Part shown: in pieces, positions 48,489 to 58,798 of the stretch | Layout: each line of letters starts with the position of its first letter | Numbering within the stretch: the stretch's first letter is position 1 | Source of the DNA: an uncultured Paracoccaceae bacterium | GTDB lineage: Bacteria; Pseudomonadota; Alphaproteobacteria; Rhodobacterales; Rhodobacteraceae | NCBI GenBank assembly: GCA_947500005.1 | Contig: CANMQJ010000023.1 | Coordinates: forward strand, 1-64,000 | DNA: 64,000 nt | Reading direction: 5' to 3' | Position numbers and translations under genes: made by a program | The notes under the pieces: generated by a model | The model's database searches: none | What the model saw: only the letters and a program-made list of their open reading frames with translations | Told to the model about the DNA's origin: nothing

Positions 48489-49844
48489 ATGAACCGTCCG
48501 ACAGACCCCCACACGCTGACCCAGGCGGCAACGCCCGTCGGCACGACCGAAGGATACATGCCCGGTTTCGGCAACGACTTCGAGACCGAGGCCCTTCCCG
48601 GCGCCCTGCCGCAGGGAATGAACAGCCCGCAGAAATGTAACTATGGGCTCTACGGCGAGCAGCTTTCCGGTACGGCCTTCACCGCCGAACGTCCCGAGCG
48701 GACATGGTGCTATCGAATTCGCCCCTCGGTGAAGCATTCGCACCGGTATGAGCGGATTGACCTGCCTTACTGGAAATCCGCCCCGCATGTGGTCGAGGAT
48801 GTGACCTCGCTCGGCCAGTACCGCTGGGACCCGGTTCCGCATTCCGAGGAAAAGCTGACCTGGCTCACCGGCATGCGCACAATGACCACCGCAGGTGACG
48901 TGAACACGCAAGTAGGCATGGCGAGCCATATCTACCTTGTTACCGAGTCGATGGTGGACGACTATTTCTTCTCGGCGGACAGCGAGTTGCTCGTCGTTCC
49001 GCAGGAAGGCCGGCTGCGCTTTGCGACCGAACTGGGTATCATCGACCTCGAGCCCAAGGAGATCGCCATCATCCCTCGCGGCCTCGTCTATCGTGTCGAG
49101 ATTCTCGAAGGCCCCGCGCGCGGCTTCGTCTGCGAGAATTACGGCCAGAAATTCGAACTGCCGGGCCGTGGCCCCATCGGTGCGAACTGCATGGCCAACC
49201 CGCGCGATTTCAAGTCGCCCGTCGCCGCCTTCGAGGATCGCGAGGCACCCTCGACCGTGACGATCAAATGGTGCGGGCAGTTCCACCAGACGAAGATTGG
49301 CCACTCCCCGCTGGACGTGGTGGCTTGGCATGGCAATTACGCGCCGGTGAAATACGATCTGCGCACCTATTGCCCGGTCGGCGCGATCCTGTTCGATCAC
49401 CCCGATCCCTCGATCTTCACCGTGCTGACCGCGCCCTCGGGCGTGCCGGGAACGGCCAATATCGACTTCGTCCTGTTCCGCGAGCGCTGGATGGTGATGG
49501 AGGACACGTTCCGCCCGCCGTGGTACCACAAGAACATCATGTCCGAGCTGATGGGCAACATCTATGGCCAGTACGATGCCAAACCGCAGGGCTTTGTCCC
49601 AGGCGGGATGAGCCTGCACAACATGATGCTGCCGCACGGGCCGGACAAGGAAGCCTTCGAGAAGGCGTCGAACGCCAATCTCGGGCCCGACAAGCTGGAC
49701 CAGACGATGTCCTTCATGTTCGAGACACGCTTCCCGCAGCACCTGACCGAGTTCGCGGGCAAGGAAGCGCCCATACAGGATGACTATATCGACTGCTGGG
49801 AGAGCCTCGAAAAGAAATTCGACGGCACGCCCGGCAAGAAATAA
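48489..49844 (+). CDS. hmgA: homogentisate 1,2-dioxygenase
   Basis: [63 protein letters not shown]. Confidence 0.97.
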   Translation: MNRPTDPHTLTQAATPVGTTEGYMPGFGNDFETEALPGALPQGMNSPQKCNYGLYGEQLSGTAFTAERPERTWCYRIRPSVKHSHRYERIDLPYWKSAPHVVEDVTSLGQYRWDPVPHSEEKLTWLTGMRTMTTAGDVNTQVGMASHIYLVTESMVDDYFFSADSELLVVPQEGRLRFATELGIIDLEPKEIAIIPRGLVYRVEILEGPARGFVCENYGQKFELPGRGPIGANCMANPRDFKSPVAAFEDREAPSTVTIKWCGQFHQTKIGHSPLDVVAWHGNYAPVKYDLRTYCPVGAILFDHPDPSIFTVLTAPSGVPGTANIDFVLFRERWMVMEDTFRPPWYHKNIMSELMGNIYGQYDAKPQGFVPGGMSLHNMMLPHGPDKEAFEKASNANLGPDKLDQTMSFMFETRFPQHLTEFAGKEAPIQDDYIDCWESLEKKFDGTPGKK

Positions 49845-49850
49845 TCGGTT

Positions 49851-49910
49851 GCGGTGGGGCTGTGCCCCACCCTACCCACATGCCGTAGGGTGGGTTTCCA
49901 ACCCACCGAG
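49851..49910. repeat. intergenic double-hairpin repeat, copy 1
   Basis: GCGGTGGGGCTGTGCCCCACCCTACCCACATGCCGTAGGGTGGGTTTCCAACCCACC. Confidence 0.85.
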
Positions 49911-49928
49911 CCGAGAAAAGGAAGACAG

Positions 49929-51185
49929 ATGCCATTGATGAAATCATGGGTGGAAAGCGCGAATTCCCCCGACCACCCCTTTCCGTTGAACAACCTCCCC
50001 TACGGTGTCTTCTCCACCGAAGGCAGCGAGCCGCATTGCGGCGTGGCGATCGGCGACATGATCCTCGACGTCACCAAGGCCGAGGCCGAGGGGCTGATCT
50101 CCCTGGGTGACGCGCCGCTGTTCGACGTGCCGTTCTGGAACGAGTTGATGGAAGAAGGACCCGCCGTCTGGGCCGCGCTGCGCGAGAGGCTGATCGCCCT
50201 GCTCTCCGAGGGGGCCGAGGAACGCGTCGAGGTCGAGCCGCTGCTGGTGCCGATGGCCGAGGCCGAGATGCACATGCCCTTCGCGGTCAGCGAATACACC
50301 GATTTCTACGCGGGCCGGCATCACGCGACCAATGTGGGCACGATGTTCCGCGGGGCCGAGAACGCGCTGCCGCCCAACTGGCTGCATATCCCTATCGGCT
50401 ATAACGGCCGCGCCTCCTCGGTCGTGGTTTCGGGTACCGAGATTCGCCGCCCCTGGGGGCAGCTGAAATCGCCCGATCACGACAAGCCGGCCTTCCTGCC
50501 CTGCCGTCGCTTCGACATCGAACTGGAAATGGGCGCCATCGTCGGCACGCCGTCCGACGGCCCGATCACGGTGCAGGAGGCCGATGACCATATCTTTGGC
50601 TACGTGCTGCTCAACGACTGGTCGGCGCGCGATATCCAGGCTTGGGAGTACCAGCCGCTTGGCCCCTTCCAGGCCAAGGCAACGGCGACCTCGATCAGCC
50701 CCTGGATCGTGACAAAGGCCGCGCTGGAGCCCTTCCGGACCGACACGCCCGCCAGGGAGTTCGAACTGCTCGATCACCTCAAGGATTGCGGGCCGATGCT
50801 TTACGACATCGACCTCGAAGTGGCGCTTGCCCCCGAAGGGAAAGATGCCACCACAATCGCGCGGACCAACTATAACGAAATGTACTACTCCGCCGCGCAG
50901 CAGCTGGCGCATCATACCAGCGCGGGCTGCCCGATGAACGTGGGCGACCTGCTGGGCTCGGGCACCATCTCGGGTGCCGAGAAATCGCAGCGCGGTTCGC
51001 TGCTGGAACTCAGCTGGGGCGGCAAGGAACCGATCGAGCTGGATACCGGCGAAACGCGCAATTTCGTCGAGGATGGCGATACGCTCACCCTCAGGGGGGC
51101 CGCCAAAGGCGACGGCTATACCATCGGCTTCGGCGATTGCGTGGGCACCGTGCTGCCCGCACTTGAAGACCCGTTCGCAAGATAA
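49929..51185 (+). CDS. fahA: fumarylacetoacetase
   Basis: DHPFPLNNLPYGVFST, EYTDFYAGRHHATNVGTMFRG, LNDWSARDIQAWEYQPLGPFQAKA. Confidence 0.96.
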   Translation: MPLMKSWVESANSPDHPFPLNNLPYGVFSTEGSEPHCGVAIGDMILDVTKAEAEGLISLGDAPLFDVPFWNELMEEGPAVWAALRERLIALLSEGAEERVEVEPLLVPMAEAEMHMPFAVSEYTDFYAGRHHATNVGTMFRGAENALPPNWLHIPIGYNGRASSVVVSGTEIRRPWGQLKSPDHDKPAFLPCRRFDIELEMGAIVGTPSDGPITVQEADDHIFGYVLLNDWSARDIQAWEYQPLGPFQAKATATSISPWIVTKAALEPFRTDTPAREFELLDHLKDCGPMLYDIDLEVALAPEGKDATTIARTNYNEMYYSAAQQLAHHTSAGCPMNVGDLLGSGTISGAEKSQRGSLLELSWGGKEPIELDTGETRNFVEDGDTLTLRGAAKGDGYTIGFGDCVGTVLPALEDPFAR

Positions 51186-51191
51186 CTCGGA

Positions 51192-51249
51192 GCGGTGGGG
51201 CAAGCCCCCACCCTACCCACGATCCGTAGGGTGGGTTTGCAACCCACCA
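51192..51249. repeat. intergenic double-hairpin repeat, copy 2
   Basis: GCGGTGGGGCAAGCCCCCACCCTACCCACGATCCGTAGGGTGGGTTTGCAACCCACC. Confidence 0.85.
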
Positions 51250-51266
51250 AGCAGGAAGGAAAGAAA

Positions 51267-52217
51267 ATGGCCAAGGCATTCGCGTCCCAAGGGGACATGA
51301 CGGAAAAGAAGATCTCCTTCACCGAAGTGGGCGAAGGGCTCTATGCCTTCACCGCCGAGGGCGACCCCAACTCGGGCGTCATCATCGGCGAGGACAGCGT
51401 GATGATCGTCGAGGCACAGGCCACACCGCGCCTTGCCAACAAGGTGATCGAATGCGTCCGCTCGGTCACCGACAAGCCGATCAGCCATGTCGTGCTGACC
51501 CATTACCATGCCGTGCGCGTGCTGGGCGCCAGCGCTTTCAACGCGAACCAGATCATCATGTCCGACGCCGCGCGCGCGATGGTGGTCGAGCGCGGGCAGG
51601 AAGACTGGGACAGCGAGTTCCAGCGCTTCCCGCGCCTTTTCGAGGGGCACGAGAGCATTCCCGGCTTGACCTGGCCGACCACCACTTTCTCGGGCAGCAT
51701 GAGCGTCTATCTCGGCAAGCGTCGTGTCGACATCATGCAGTTGGGCCGTGCCCACACCGCCGGCGACGCGGTCATCCACGTGCCCGACCAGAACGTGATG
51801 TTCACCGGCGACATCGTGGAGTATCACTCCGCCTGCTATTGCGGCGACGGGCATTTCGCCGACTGGGGCGACACGCTGGACAACATCAAGGCATTCCAGG
51901 TCGATGCCATCGCTCCAGGTCGCGGTGACGCGCTGGTGGGCGAGGAGATGGTGAACGCGGCCATCGAGAACACCCGCGATTTCGTCGAAAGCACCTATCG
52001 GCCGGCCGCCAAGGTCGCCGCGCGGGGCGGCTCGCTGAAAGAGGCGTGGGACGCGGTGCGCGCGGAATGCGACCCCAAGTTTGCCGATTACGCGATCTAT
52101 GAACACTGCCTGCCCTTCAACGTGGCCCGCGCCTATGACGAAGCTCAGGGCATCGAGACGCCCCGCATCTGGACCGCCCAGCGCGATCTGGAGATGTGGG
52201 AGGCCCTGCAGGGCTGA
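51267..52217 (+). CDS. MBL-fold metallo-hydrolase-like protein
   Basis: VVLTHYHAVRVLGASAF, LGRAHTAGDAVIHVPDQNVMFTGDIVE; first metal motif non-canonical. Confidence 0.85.
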   Translation: MAKAFASQGDMTEKKISFTEVGEGLYAFTAEGDPNSGVIIGEDSVMIVEAQATPRLANKVIECVRSVTDKPISHVVLTHYHAVRVLGASAFNANQIIMSDAARAMVVERGQEDWDSEFQRFPRLFEGHESIPGLTWPTTTFSGSMSVYLGKRRVDIMQLGRAHTAGDAVIHVPDQNVMFTGDIVEYHSACYCGDGHFADWGDTLDNIKAFQVDAIAPGRGDALVGEEMVNAAIENTRDFVESTYRPAAKVAARGGSLKEAWDAVRAECDPKFADYAIYEHCLPFNVARAYDEAQGIETPRIWTAQRDLEMWEALQG

Positions 52218-52357
52218 TTCATCCGGGCGGCCTTGATCCAGATCGTGTCGCCCGAACGATTTTGATGGGAGTTTGACGCAACCCTTTCGGCGCCCACCGC
52301 GCCGGAAGACAGCACAGCTGTGCCTTGAAAGGGCACGATCGATGGGAGGGACCGCCC

Positions 52358-53974
52358 GTGAACAAGATTTTCGAAACGCCGATCTACGGCTATGAACGCA
52401 GCCCGGATCAGGACGCGCCGACACCGGTTCGCCACCAGGTCGCCGTGATCGGCGCCGGCCCCGTGGGCCTTGCCGCCGCGATCGACCTCGCCCAGCAGGG
52501 CGTTGAGGTTCTTGTGCTCGACGACAATGACAAGGTCAGCTTCGGCAGCCGCGCGATCTGTTTCGCGAAACGTCCGCTGGAAATCCTCGACCGGCTTGGC
52601 TGCGGCCAGCCGATGGTGGACAAGGGCGTCGTCTGGAACCTTGGCAAGGTCTTCTTCGACGACCGCAAGGTGTTCGAATTCGACCTGCTGCCCGAGAAAG
52701 GCCACCAGCGCCCTGCCTTCATCAACCTCCAGCAGTATTATTTCGAGGAATACCTGGTGGAGCGGGTCCGCGAGTTGCAGTCCGAGGGCGCGAAGATCGA
52801 GATCCGAGGGCGCAACAAGGTCGAGGCCATCGGCACGCACGACGATCACGTCAAGCTGGAGGTCGAGACGCCCGAGGGGTCCTACACGGTCGAGGCCGAC
52901 TGGCTGATCGCCTGCGACGGGGCCGGCTCGCCCACGCGCCGGATGATGGGGCTCGATTTCGTCGGCCGCGTCTTCGAGGACAACTTCCTGATCGCCGACG
53001 TCGTCATGGAAGCCGATTTCCCGACCGAGCGCTGGTTCTGGTTCGATCCGCCCTTCAACAAGGGCCAGTCCGCCCTGCTGCACAAGCAGCCCGACGGCGT
53101 TTGGCGCATTGACCTGCAACTGGGCTGGGACATCGACAAGGAGCGTGAGAAACGCCCCGAGAACGTGATCCCTCGGCTCAAGCAGATGCTGGGCGACGAC
53201 GTGGAGTTCGAACTCGAATGGGTGTCCATCTACACCTTCCAGTGCCGCAGGATGGAGAAATTCCGCCACGGTCGGGTGATCTTTGCCGGCGACGCCGCGC
53301 ACCAGGTCAGTCCATTTGGTGCGCGCGGGGCCAATTCCGGTCTTCAGGATACCGACAACCTGTGCTGGAAACTCAAGATGGTGATCGACGGTCGGGCACC
53401 CGAAAGCCTGCTGGACAGCTACGATGCCGAGCGGATTCACGGCGCTGACGAGAATATCCTCAACTCCTCGCGTTCTACCGATTTCATCACGCCGAAATCC
53501 GAGATGAGCCGCCTGCTGCGCGACGCGGTTCTCGACCTGAGCGAGCATTACGCCTTCGCGCGTCCCCTGGTGAATTCCGGTAGGCTCTCGGTGCCCTGCA
53601 CCTATGACGGCTCGCCTCTCAATTCGGCCGACGCGATGGGTGGTCCTGAACGGACGCGCCCCGGCTCCCCCTGCCCCGACGCGCCGCTGGGGGACGCGTT
53701 CCTGCTGCCCAAGCTGGCAGGCAGGTTCACCCTGCTGACCATCGACGCCGAGGCCCCCGAGGTGATCGAGGAAGATGGCATACGCGTCGAGCGGCTGGCC
53801 CTTTCGGTCAAGGACGATCCCACGCTGGAACTCAAACGCCGTTACCTGGGCGATTGCGACAGCGCGGTCTATCTCATCCGGCCCGACCAGCACGTCGCCG
53901 CCCGCCGCCCCAGCTATGACGAGAACCAGTTCCGGCATGCGATCCGCCGCGCGACCGGAAAGGAGATGAATTGA
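52358..53974 (+). CDS. FAD-dependent aromatic-ring monooxygenase (MhpA-like family)
   Basis: VAVIGAGPVGLAAAIDLAQQGVEVLVLDDND, LIACDGAGSPTR, VIFAGDAAHQVSPFGARGANSGLQDTDNLCWKL. Confidence 0.9.
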   Translation: MNKIFETPIYGYERSPDQDAPTPVRHQVAVIGAGPVGLAAAIDLAQQGVEVLVLDDNDKVSFGSRAICFAKRPLEILDRLGCGQPMVDKGVVWNLGKVFFDDRKVFEFDLLPEKGHQRPAFINLQQYYFEEYLVERVRELQSEGAKIEIRGRNKVEAIGTHDDHVKLEVETPEGSYTVEADWLIACDGAGSPTRRMMGLDFVGRVFEDNFLIADVVMEADFPTERWFWFDPPFNKGQSALLHKQPDGVWRIDLQLGWDIDKEREKRPENVIPRLKQMLGDDVEFELEWVSIYTFQCRRMEKFRHGRVIFAGDAAHQVSPFGARGANSGLQDTDNLCWKLKMVIDGRAPESLLDSYDAERIHGADENILNSSRSTDFITPKSEMSRLLRDAVLDLSEHYAFARPLVNSGRLSVPCTYDGSPLNSADAMGGPERTRPGSPCPDAPLGDAFLLPKLAGRFTLLTIDAEAPEVIEEDGIRVERLALSVKDDPTLELKRRYLGDCDSAVYLIRPDQHVAARRPSYDENQFRHAIRRATGKEMN

Positions 53975-54180
53975 TGGCCGACCTGATCCTGACACCGAAT
54001 ATCGACACGCCGGACGATTTCTATGCCGAACTTCTGGCGACACATGAAGGGCTGGAGAAACCCGAGAGCGACGCGTTGAACGCCCGTCTCGTGCTGGTTC
54101 TGGCCAACCATATCGGCGACCGCGACGTGCTGAGCCAGGCACTCAAGGCCGCCGCCCTGAAGGAGGAGACTGTCAAATGA
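53974..54180 (+). CDS. DUF2783-like small protein
   Basis: MADLILTPNIDTPDDFYAELLATHEGLEKPESDALNARLVLVLANHIGD; translationally coupled to both neighbours. Confidence 0.75.
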   Translation: MADLILTPNIDTPDDFYAELLATHEGLEKPESDALNARLVLVLANHIGDRDVLSQALKAAALKEETVK

Positions 54181-54719
54181 AAATCGAGAAAATCCATCAC
54201 GTCGCCTATCGCTGCAAGGACGCCAAGGAAACCGTCGAGTGGTACGGCAAGATGCTCAACATGGACTTCATCCTGGCGATTGCCGAGGACCATGTTCCCT
54301 CGACCCATGAGCCCGACCCCTACATGCATCTGTTTCTGGATGCGGGCGACGGCAACGTCCTGGCTTTCTTCGAGCTTCCCACCAAGCCCGAGATGGGTCG
54401 CGACCCGAACACGCCCGTTTGGGTGCAGCATATCGCGTTCAAGGTGAAGGACCGCGACGAACTGCTGAAGTTCAAGGAGCATCTGGAGGCCAATGGCGTC
54501 GAGGTTCTGGGCGTCACCGATCACTCGATCTTCCACTCGATCTACTTCTTCGATCCCAATGGCCACCGCGTCGAACTGGCCTGCCCGGATCCGGAGGAAG
54601 AAAAGATGCTGGCAAAGCTCAACGAGGTGAAATGGGACATGCTGGAGGAATGGTCGAAGACCAAGAAGGCGCCCAAACACGCCGACTGGCTACATGCCAA
54701 GGAGTTGAGTAACGTCTAG
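54177..54719 (+). CDS. VOC (glyoxalase/dioxygenase) family protein
   Basis: KIHHVAYRCKDAKETVEWYGKMLNM, VQHIAFKVKD, SIYFFDPNGHRVELA. Confidence 0.88.
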   Translation: MKIEKIHHVAYRCKDAKETVEWYGKMLNMDFILAIAEDHVPSTHEPDPYMHLFLDAGDGNVLAFFELPTKPEMGRDPNTPVWVQHIAFKVKDRDELLKFKEHLEANGVEVLGVTDHSIFHSIYFFDPNGHRVELACPDPEEEKMLAKLNEVKWDMLEEWSKTKKAPKHADWLHAKELSNV

Positions 54720-54859
54720 GACGGAATCGCCGCCGTTCATCAGGCCTTGACGGGCTTTCATCGTCATGAGGGCCTAGGAGCGGCCACCTGGATGACAGAG
54801 ACACCGAAACGGGCAATCGGTCTTGCGCCGGTTGCCCTTGGCTTGAAAGGGAAACGATC

Positions 54860-55501
54860 ATGAGCGCCGCCACTCTTTACGATTATTGGCGGTCCTCGGC
54901 CAGCTACCGGCTGCGGATCGCGTTGAACATGGCAGAGATCGGCTATGACCAGATCCCGGTGGACCTGACCAAGGGCGAGCATCGCAGCCCCGAACACCTG
55001 AAGCGGAATCCGCAAGGCTTGGTTCCCGTGCTGGAGATCGACGGGCTTCGCCTGACACAATCGCTGGCGATCCTCGACTATCTGGACCAGACGCGGGGTC
55101 TGAACCTGCTGCCCAAGGACCCGGCTGCCCGGGCCAAGGCACAGGCGCTTGCGCATTCCATCGCGGTCGATATTCACCCGGTCTGCAATCTCAAGGTGGC
55201 CAAGTTCGCCACCGAATTGTCGGGAGGCCGCGAGGACATGCCCGGTGCGTGGATGCGCCAGTTCATCCGGCCCGGCCTCGAAGCATTCGAGGTGTTGCTG
55301 GGCGGGTTCGAGCAATGCCCCTATGCCACCGGGGATGCCCCGGGGCTGGCCGATATCTGCCTGATGCCGCAGATGTACAACGCCAGACGCTGGGAGGTGG
55401 ACCTGTCCGGGCTCGACCGCGTGCTCGCCATCGAGGCCGCCTGCGCCGAGAACCCGGCCTTTGCCACCGCGCATCCCGCCGCCAACAAGCCGGACGCCTG
55501 A
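54860..55501 (+). CDS. maiA: maleylacetoacetate isomerase (zeta-class GST)
   Basis: LYDYWRSSASYRLRIALNMAEIGYDQIPVDL, NPQGLVPVLEIDGLRLTQSLAILDYLD. Confidence 0.95.
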   Translation: MSAATLYDYWRSSASYRLRIALNMAEIGYDQIPVDLTKGEHRSPEHLKRNPQGLVPVLEIDGLRLTQSLAILDYLDQTRGLNLLPKDPAARAKAQALAHSIAVDIHPVCNLKVAKFATELSGGREDMPGAWMRQFIRPGLEAFEVLLGGFEQCPYATGDAPGLADICLMPQMYNARRWEVDLSGLDRVLAIEAACAENPAFATAHPAANKPDA

Positions 55502-55508
55502 GCGGCGC

Positions 55509-56468
55509 ATGGCGGATCACGGATACAGGAGCGGACGGCTCAACCTGCCTTTTGTCGGCATCTGCACCTTCGGCAAGTACCCCTATGTCGAGGATTGGGA
55601 CCGGATCGAAGCGGACGCCGCGATACTCGGCGCCCCTTTCGATGCGGGCACGCAATGGCGGGCCGGGGCGCGCATGGGACCGCGGGCGGTAAGAGAGGCC
55701 TCGACGCTGTTCTCCTTCGGTCATGCGGGCGCCTATGATTTCGAGGATGATGTCACCTATCTCGACCCCGGCAAGGTACGGGTGGTCGATATCGGGGATG
55801 CCGACATCATTCATACCGACACGATGCAGAGCCACGCCAATATCGAGTTTGGCGTGCGCAAGATCCTCGCGTCAGGCGCCTTGCCAGTCGTCATAGGGGG
55901 CGATCACTCGGTCAACATCCCGTGCATCAACGCGTTCGACGACCAGGAACCGGTGCATCTGGTACAGATCGATGCGCATCTGGATTTCGTCGACGAACGC
56001 CACGGTGTCCGTTTTGGGCACGGCAACCCCATGCGCCGCGCGGCCGAGCAGCCCCATGTCACCGGGCTGACGCAGATCGGAATCCGCAACGTGTCGTCCA
56101 CGGCCAAGGAAGGCTACGAGGATGCACGACGCATGGGGTCCGACATCCTTTCGGTGCGCCAGGTCCGCAAGATGGGGACCGAGGCGCTGCTGGAACGGAT
56201 TCCGGCCGGCAAACGATACTACCTGACCATCGACATCGACGGTTTCGACCCGTCCATCGCACCCGGAACGGGTACGCCCAGCCATGGCGGCTTTCTTTAC
56301 TACGAGATGTTGGAATTCATCGACGCGCTGTCGCAGCGCGGCGACATCGTTGGGCTCGACCTTGTCGAGGTCGCACCCGATTACGATCCCACTGGCGGCA
56401 CCTCGATCCTGGCGGCGCAACTGTTGATGAACGCGCTCGGCCGAATCCTGAACCATCGGGCGGGCTGA
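55509..56468 (+). CDS. ureohydrolase (agmatinase/arginase superfamily)
   Basis: GGDHSVNIP, QIDAHLDFVDE, TIDIDGFDPSIAPGTGTPSHGG. Confidence 0.9.
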   Translation: MADHGYRSGRLNLPFVGICTFGKYPYVEDWDRIEADAAILGAPFDAGTQWRAGARMGPRAVREASTLFSFGHAGAYDFEDDVTYLDPGKVRVVDIGDADIIHTDTMQSHANIEFGVRKILASGALPVVIGGDHSVNIPCINAFDDQEPVHLVQIDAHLDFVDERHGVRFGHGNPMRRAAEQPHVTGLTQIGIRNVSSTAKEGYEDARRMGSDILSVRQVRKMGTEALLERIPAGKRYYLTIDIDGFDPSIAPGTGTPSHGGFLYYEMLEFIDALSQRGDIVGLDLVEVAPDYDPTGGTSILAAQLLMNALGRILNHRAG

Positions 56469-56493
56469 GAACGCGAAGCACAGATTGGCCGGA

Positions 56494-56868
56494 TCATCCC
56501 ACCACGTTGTAGCCGCGTCCCCGCATGCAGTTCCGGACGATGACCTCTTGGTTCTGGGTTTTCTGGATCGCGTTCGCCGTGACGCCCACCAATGCACCGG
56601 CCGCCGCCGCGCGCCCCAGATCGTCGCTGCTGTCATTCAGGATCGCCGATGTCGCGGCGCCGGTCGCGGCGCCGGTCAGCGCCGAGGCAGCCGTGCGTTC
56701 GTCGACTGTCGGCTGGGACCGCGCAAGCGCCTGGCACTGGGCAAGATCCGCGTTGTAGTTCGGCCCGACCGGACCGTCGACCACAGGCTGATAATTGGCG
56801 CCGACATTGGAACACGCGCCCAAGGCGACAAAGGCGCAAACGGAAAGATTTGAAATGGTCAGGCGCAT
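56494..56868 (-). CDS. glycine-zipper lipoprotein
   Basis: VALGACS lipobox, ALTGAATGAATSAI...AAAGALVGVTANAI, C-terminal RNCMRGRGYNVVG. Confidence 0.8.
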   Translation of the reverse strand: MRLTISNLSVCAFVALGACSNVGANYQPVVDGPVGPNYNADLAQCQALARSQPTVDERTAASALTGAATGAATSAILNDSSDDLGRAAAAGALVGVTANAIQKTQNQEVIVRNCMRGRGYNVVG

Positions 56869-57029
56869 CGTGAGTCTCCAGTCCTGGCAAAAAATTCTCG
56901 AACCAATCGCAATGGCCGGCAGGATTCTGCGGACCGCGCCTCACTATATGGCAACGCTGCGCCGCGAGTCGAGGCGAAGGACCCGGCCGAGGCCGGCCCG
57001 ATCATCAGACCATCGGCAGGAAACCGCCC

Positions 57030-58655
57030 CTAGAGATTGCGCGCCTGATCCCGGAGGACGAATTTCTGGATCTTCCCGGTCGAGGTCTTGGGCAGCGGCC
57101 CGAATACGACCGTCCTGGGCGCCTTGAAATGGGCCATGTTGTCCCGGCAGAACGCGATCAGATCGGCCTCGGTCGCCTCCTTGCCCGGTTTCAGCTCGAC
57201 AAAGGCACAGGGCGTCTCACCCCATTTCTCGTCCGGCCGCGCGACCACAGCGGCCTCCATCACCGACGGATGCTTGTAAAGCACGTCCTCGACTTCGACC
57301 GAGGAAATGTTTTCGCCCCCCGAGATGATGATGTCCTTGGACCGGTCCTTGATCTGCACATAGCCATCGGGATGCAGCACCCCCAGGTCACCGCTCGCGA
57401 ACCAGCCGCCGCGAAAGGCCTTGTCGGTCGCCTCGGCGTTCTTGAGGTAGCCCTTCATCACGATATTGCCCTGCATGAAGATCTCGCCCATCGTCTCGCC
57501 ATCCGCCGGAACGGGTTCCAGCGTTTCGGGGTCGGCAACCATAAGCCCCGAAAGCGCGATATACTTCACGCCCTGCCGAACCTTGAGTGCGGCACGCTCA
57601 TCCGCCGGGCGTTCATTCCATTCGGATTTCCAGGCACAGCCGACCGAAGGGCCATAGGTCTCGGTCAGGCCATAGACATGGGTGACCTCGATCCCCATCT
57701 CCTCCATCCCCATGATGACGCGGGCGGGTGGCGGCGCGCCGGCGGTCATCACCTTGATCTGGTGGTCGAAATCCTTCATCTCGTCGGGCGCGTTGGCCAG
57801 CATGTTCAGGACGATGGGCGCGCCACAGAAATGGGTCACCCTTTCCTCGCGGAAGGCGCGATAGATCGGCTCATCCCGCACCGCACGCAGGCAGACCGAC
57901 GTGCCCGCATTGGCCGCCATCGTCCAGGGGAAACACCAGCCATTGCAGTGAAACATCGGCAGCGTCCACAGATAAACAGAGTGCTGCGGCATCCCCCATG
58001 TCAGGATGTTCGACATCGCGTTCAGCGCGGCACCCCGATGGTGATAGACGACGCCCTTGGGATTGCCTGTCGTGCCTGAGGTATAGTTGAGCGCGATGGC
58101 ATCCCATTCATCCTCGGGCAGCGGCCATTGATGCTCGGGATCGCCTTCGGCCAGCAACTCCTCATAGGTCATGGCGCCGATCCGTGTGCCGTCCTCGAAA
58201 CTGTCATCCTCGATGTCGATGACCAGCAGGTCGCGGTCGAGCTCTTTCAGCGCGTCGGCCACCACGCCGGAAAACTCGGGATCGACGATCAGGACTTTCG
58301 CCTCGGCATGGTTGAGGATGAAGGCCACGATACGCGCGTCGAGCCGGGTGTTGATCGCATTCAGAACAGCGCCAGACATCGGCACGCCGAAATGTGCCTC
58401 ATACATCTCGGGGATATTGGCGGCGATGATGGACACAGTATCGCCCTGCCCGATCCCCCGCGCCCTGAGGGCCGAGGCAAGGCGGCGGCAGCGCGCATAG
58501 GTGTCCGCCCATGTATAGCGGCGCACACCATAGACGACCGAAGAATAGGCAGGGTAGACCTGCGCCGTCCTTTCCAGAAAGCTCAACGGCGTCAATGCCG
58601 CGAAATTCGCCGCGGTCCGGTCGAGATGCTGATCGTAGATACCGGTGCCTGTCAT
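57030..58655 (-). CDS. AMP-binding acyl-CoA synthetase
   Basis: NYTSGTTGNPKGVVYHHRGA, YGLTETYGP, GWFASGDLGVLHPDGYVQIKDRSKDIIISGGENISS, TGKIQKFVLR. Confidence 0.93.
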   Translation of the reverse strand: MTGTGIYDQHLDRTAANFAALTPLSFLERTAQVYPAYSSVVYGVRRYTWADTYARCRRLASALRARGIGQGDTVSIIAANIPEMYEAHFGVPMSGAVLNAINTRLDARIVAFILNHAEAKVLIVDPEFSGVVADALKELDRDLLVIDIEDDSFEDGTRIGAMTYEELLAEGDPEHQWPLPEDEWDAIALNYTSGTTGNPKGVVYHHRGAALNAMSNILTWGMPQHSVYLWTLPMFHCNGWCFPWTMAANAGTSVCLRAVRDEPIYRAFREERVTHFCGAPIVLNMLANAPDEMKDFDHQIKVMTAGAPPPARVIMGMEEMGIEVTHVYGLTETYGPSVGCAWKSEWNERPADERAALKVRQGVKYIALSGLMVADPETLEPVPADGETMGEIFMQGNIVMKGYLKNAEATDKAFRGGWFASGDLGVLHPDGYVQIKDRSKDIIISGGENISSVEVEDVLYKHPSVMEAAVVARPDEKWGETPCAFVELKPGKEATEADLIAFCRDNMAHFKAPRTVVFGPLPKTSTGKIQKFVLRDQARNL

Positions 58656-58798
58656 CTGCCCGTCCTCCCTCAAACTGCGTTCACCGAAGATGTGCCACGA
58701 CATGCCCGGCAAGAAAAGATCGTAGAACTCCGCCTCGATCGCAACAAAAAACCGGGGCTGGAAGGGCCCCGGTTCGATTGCTTCGCTGGCAGGCAGTG

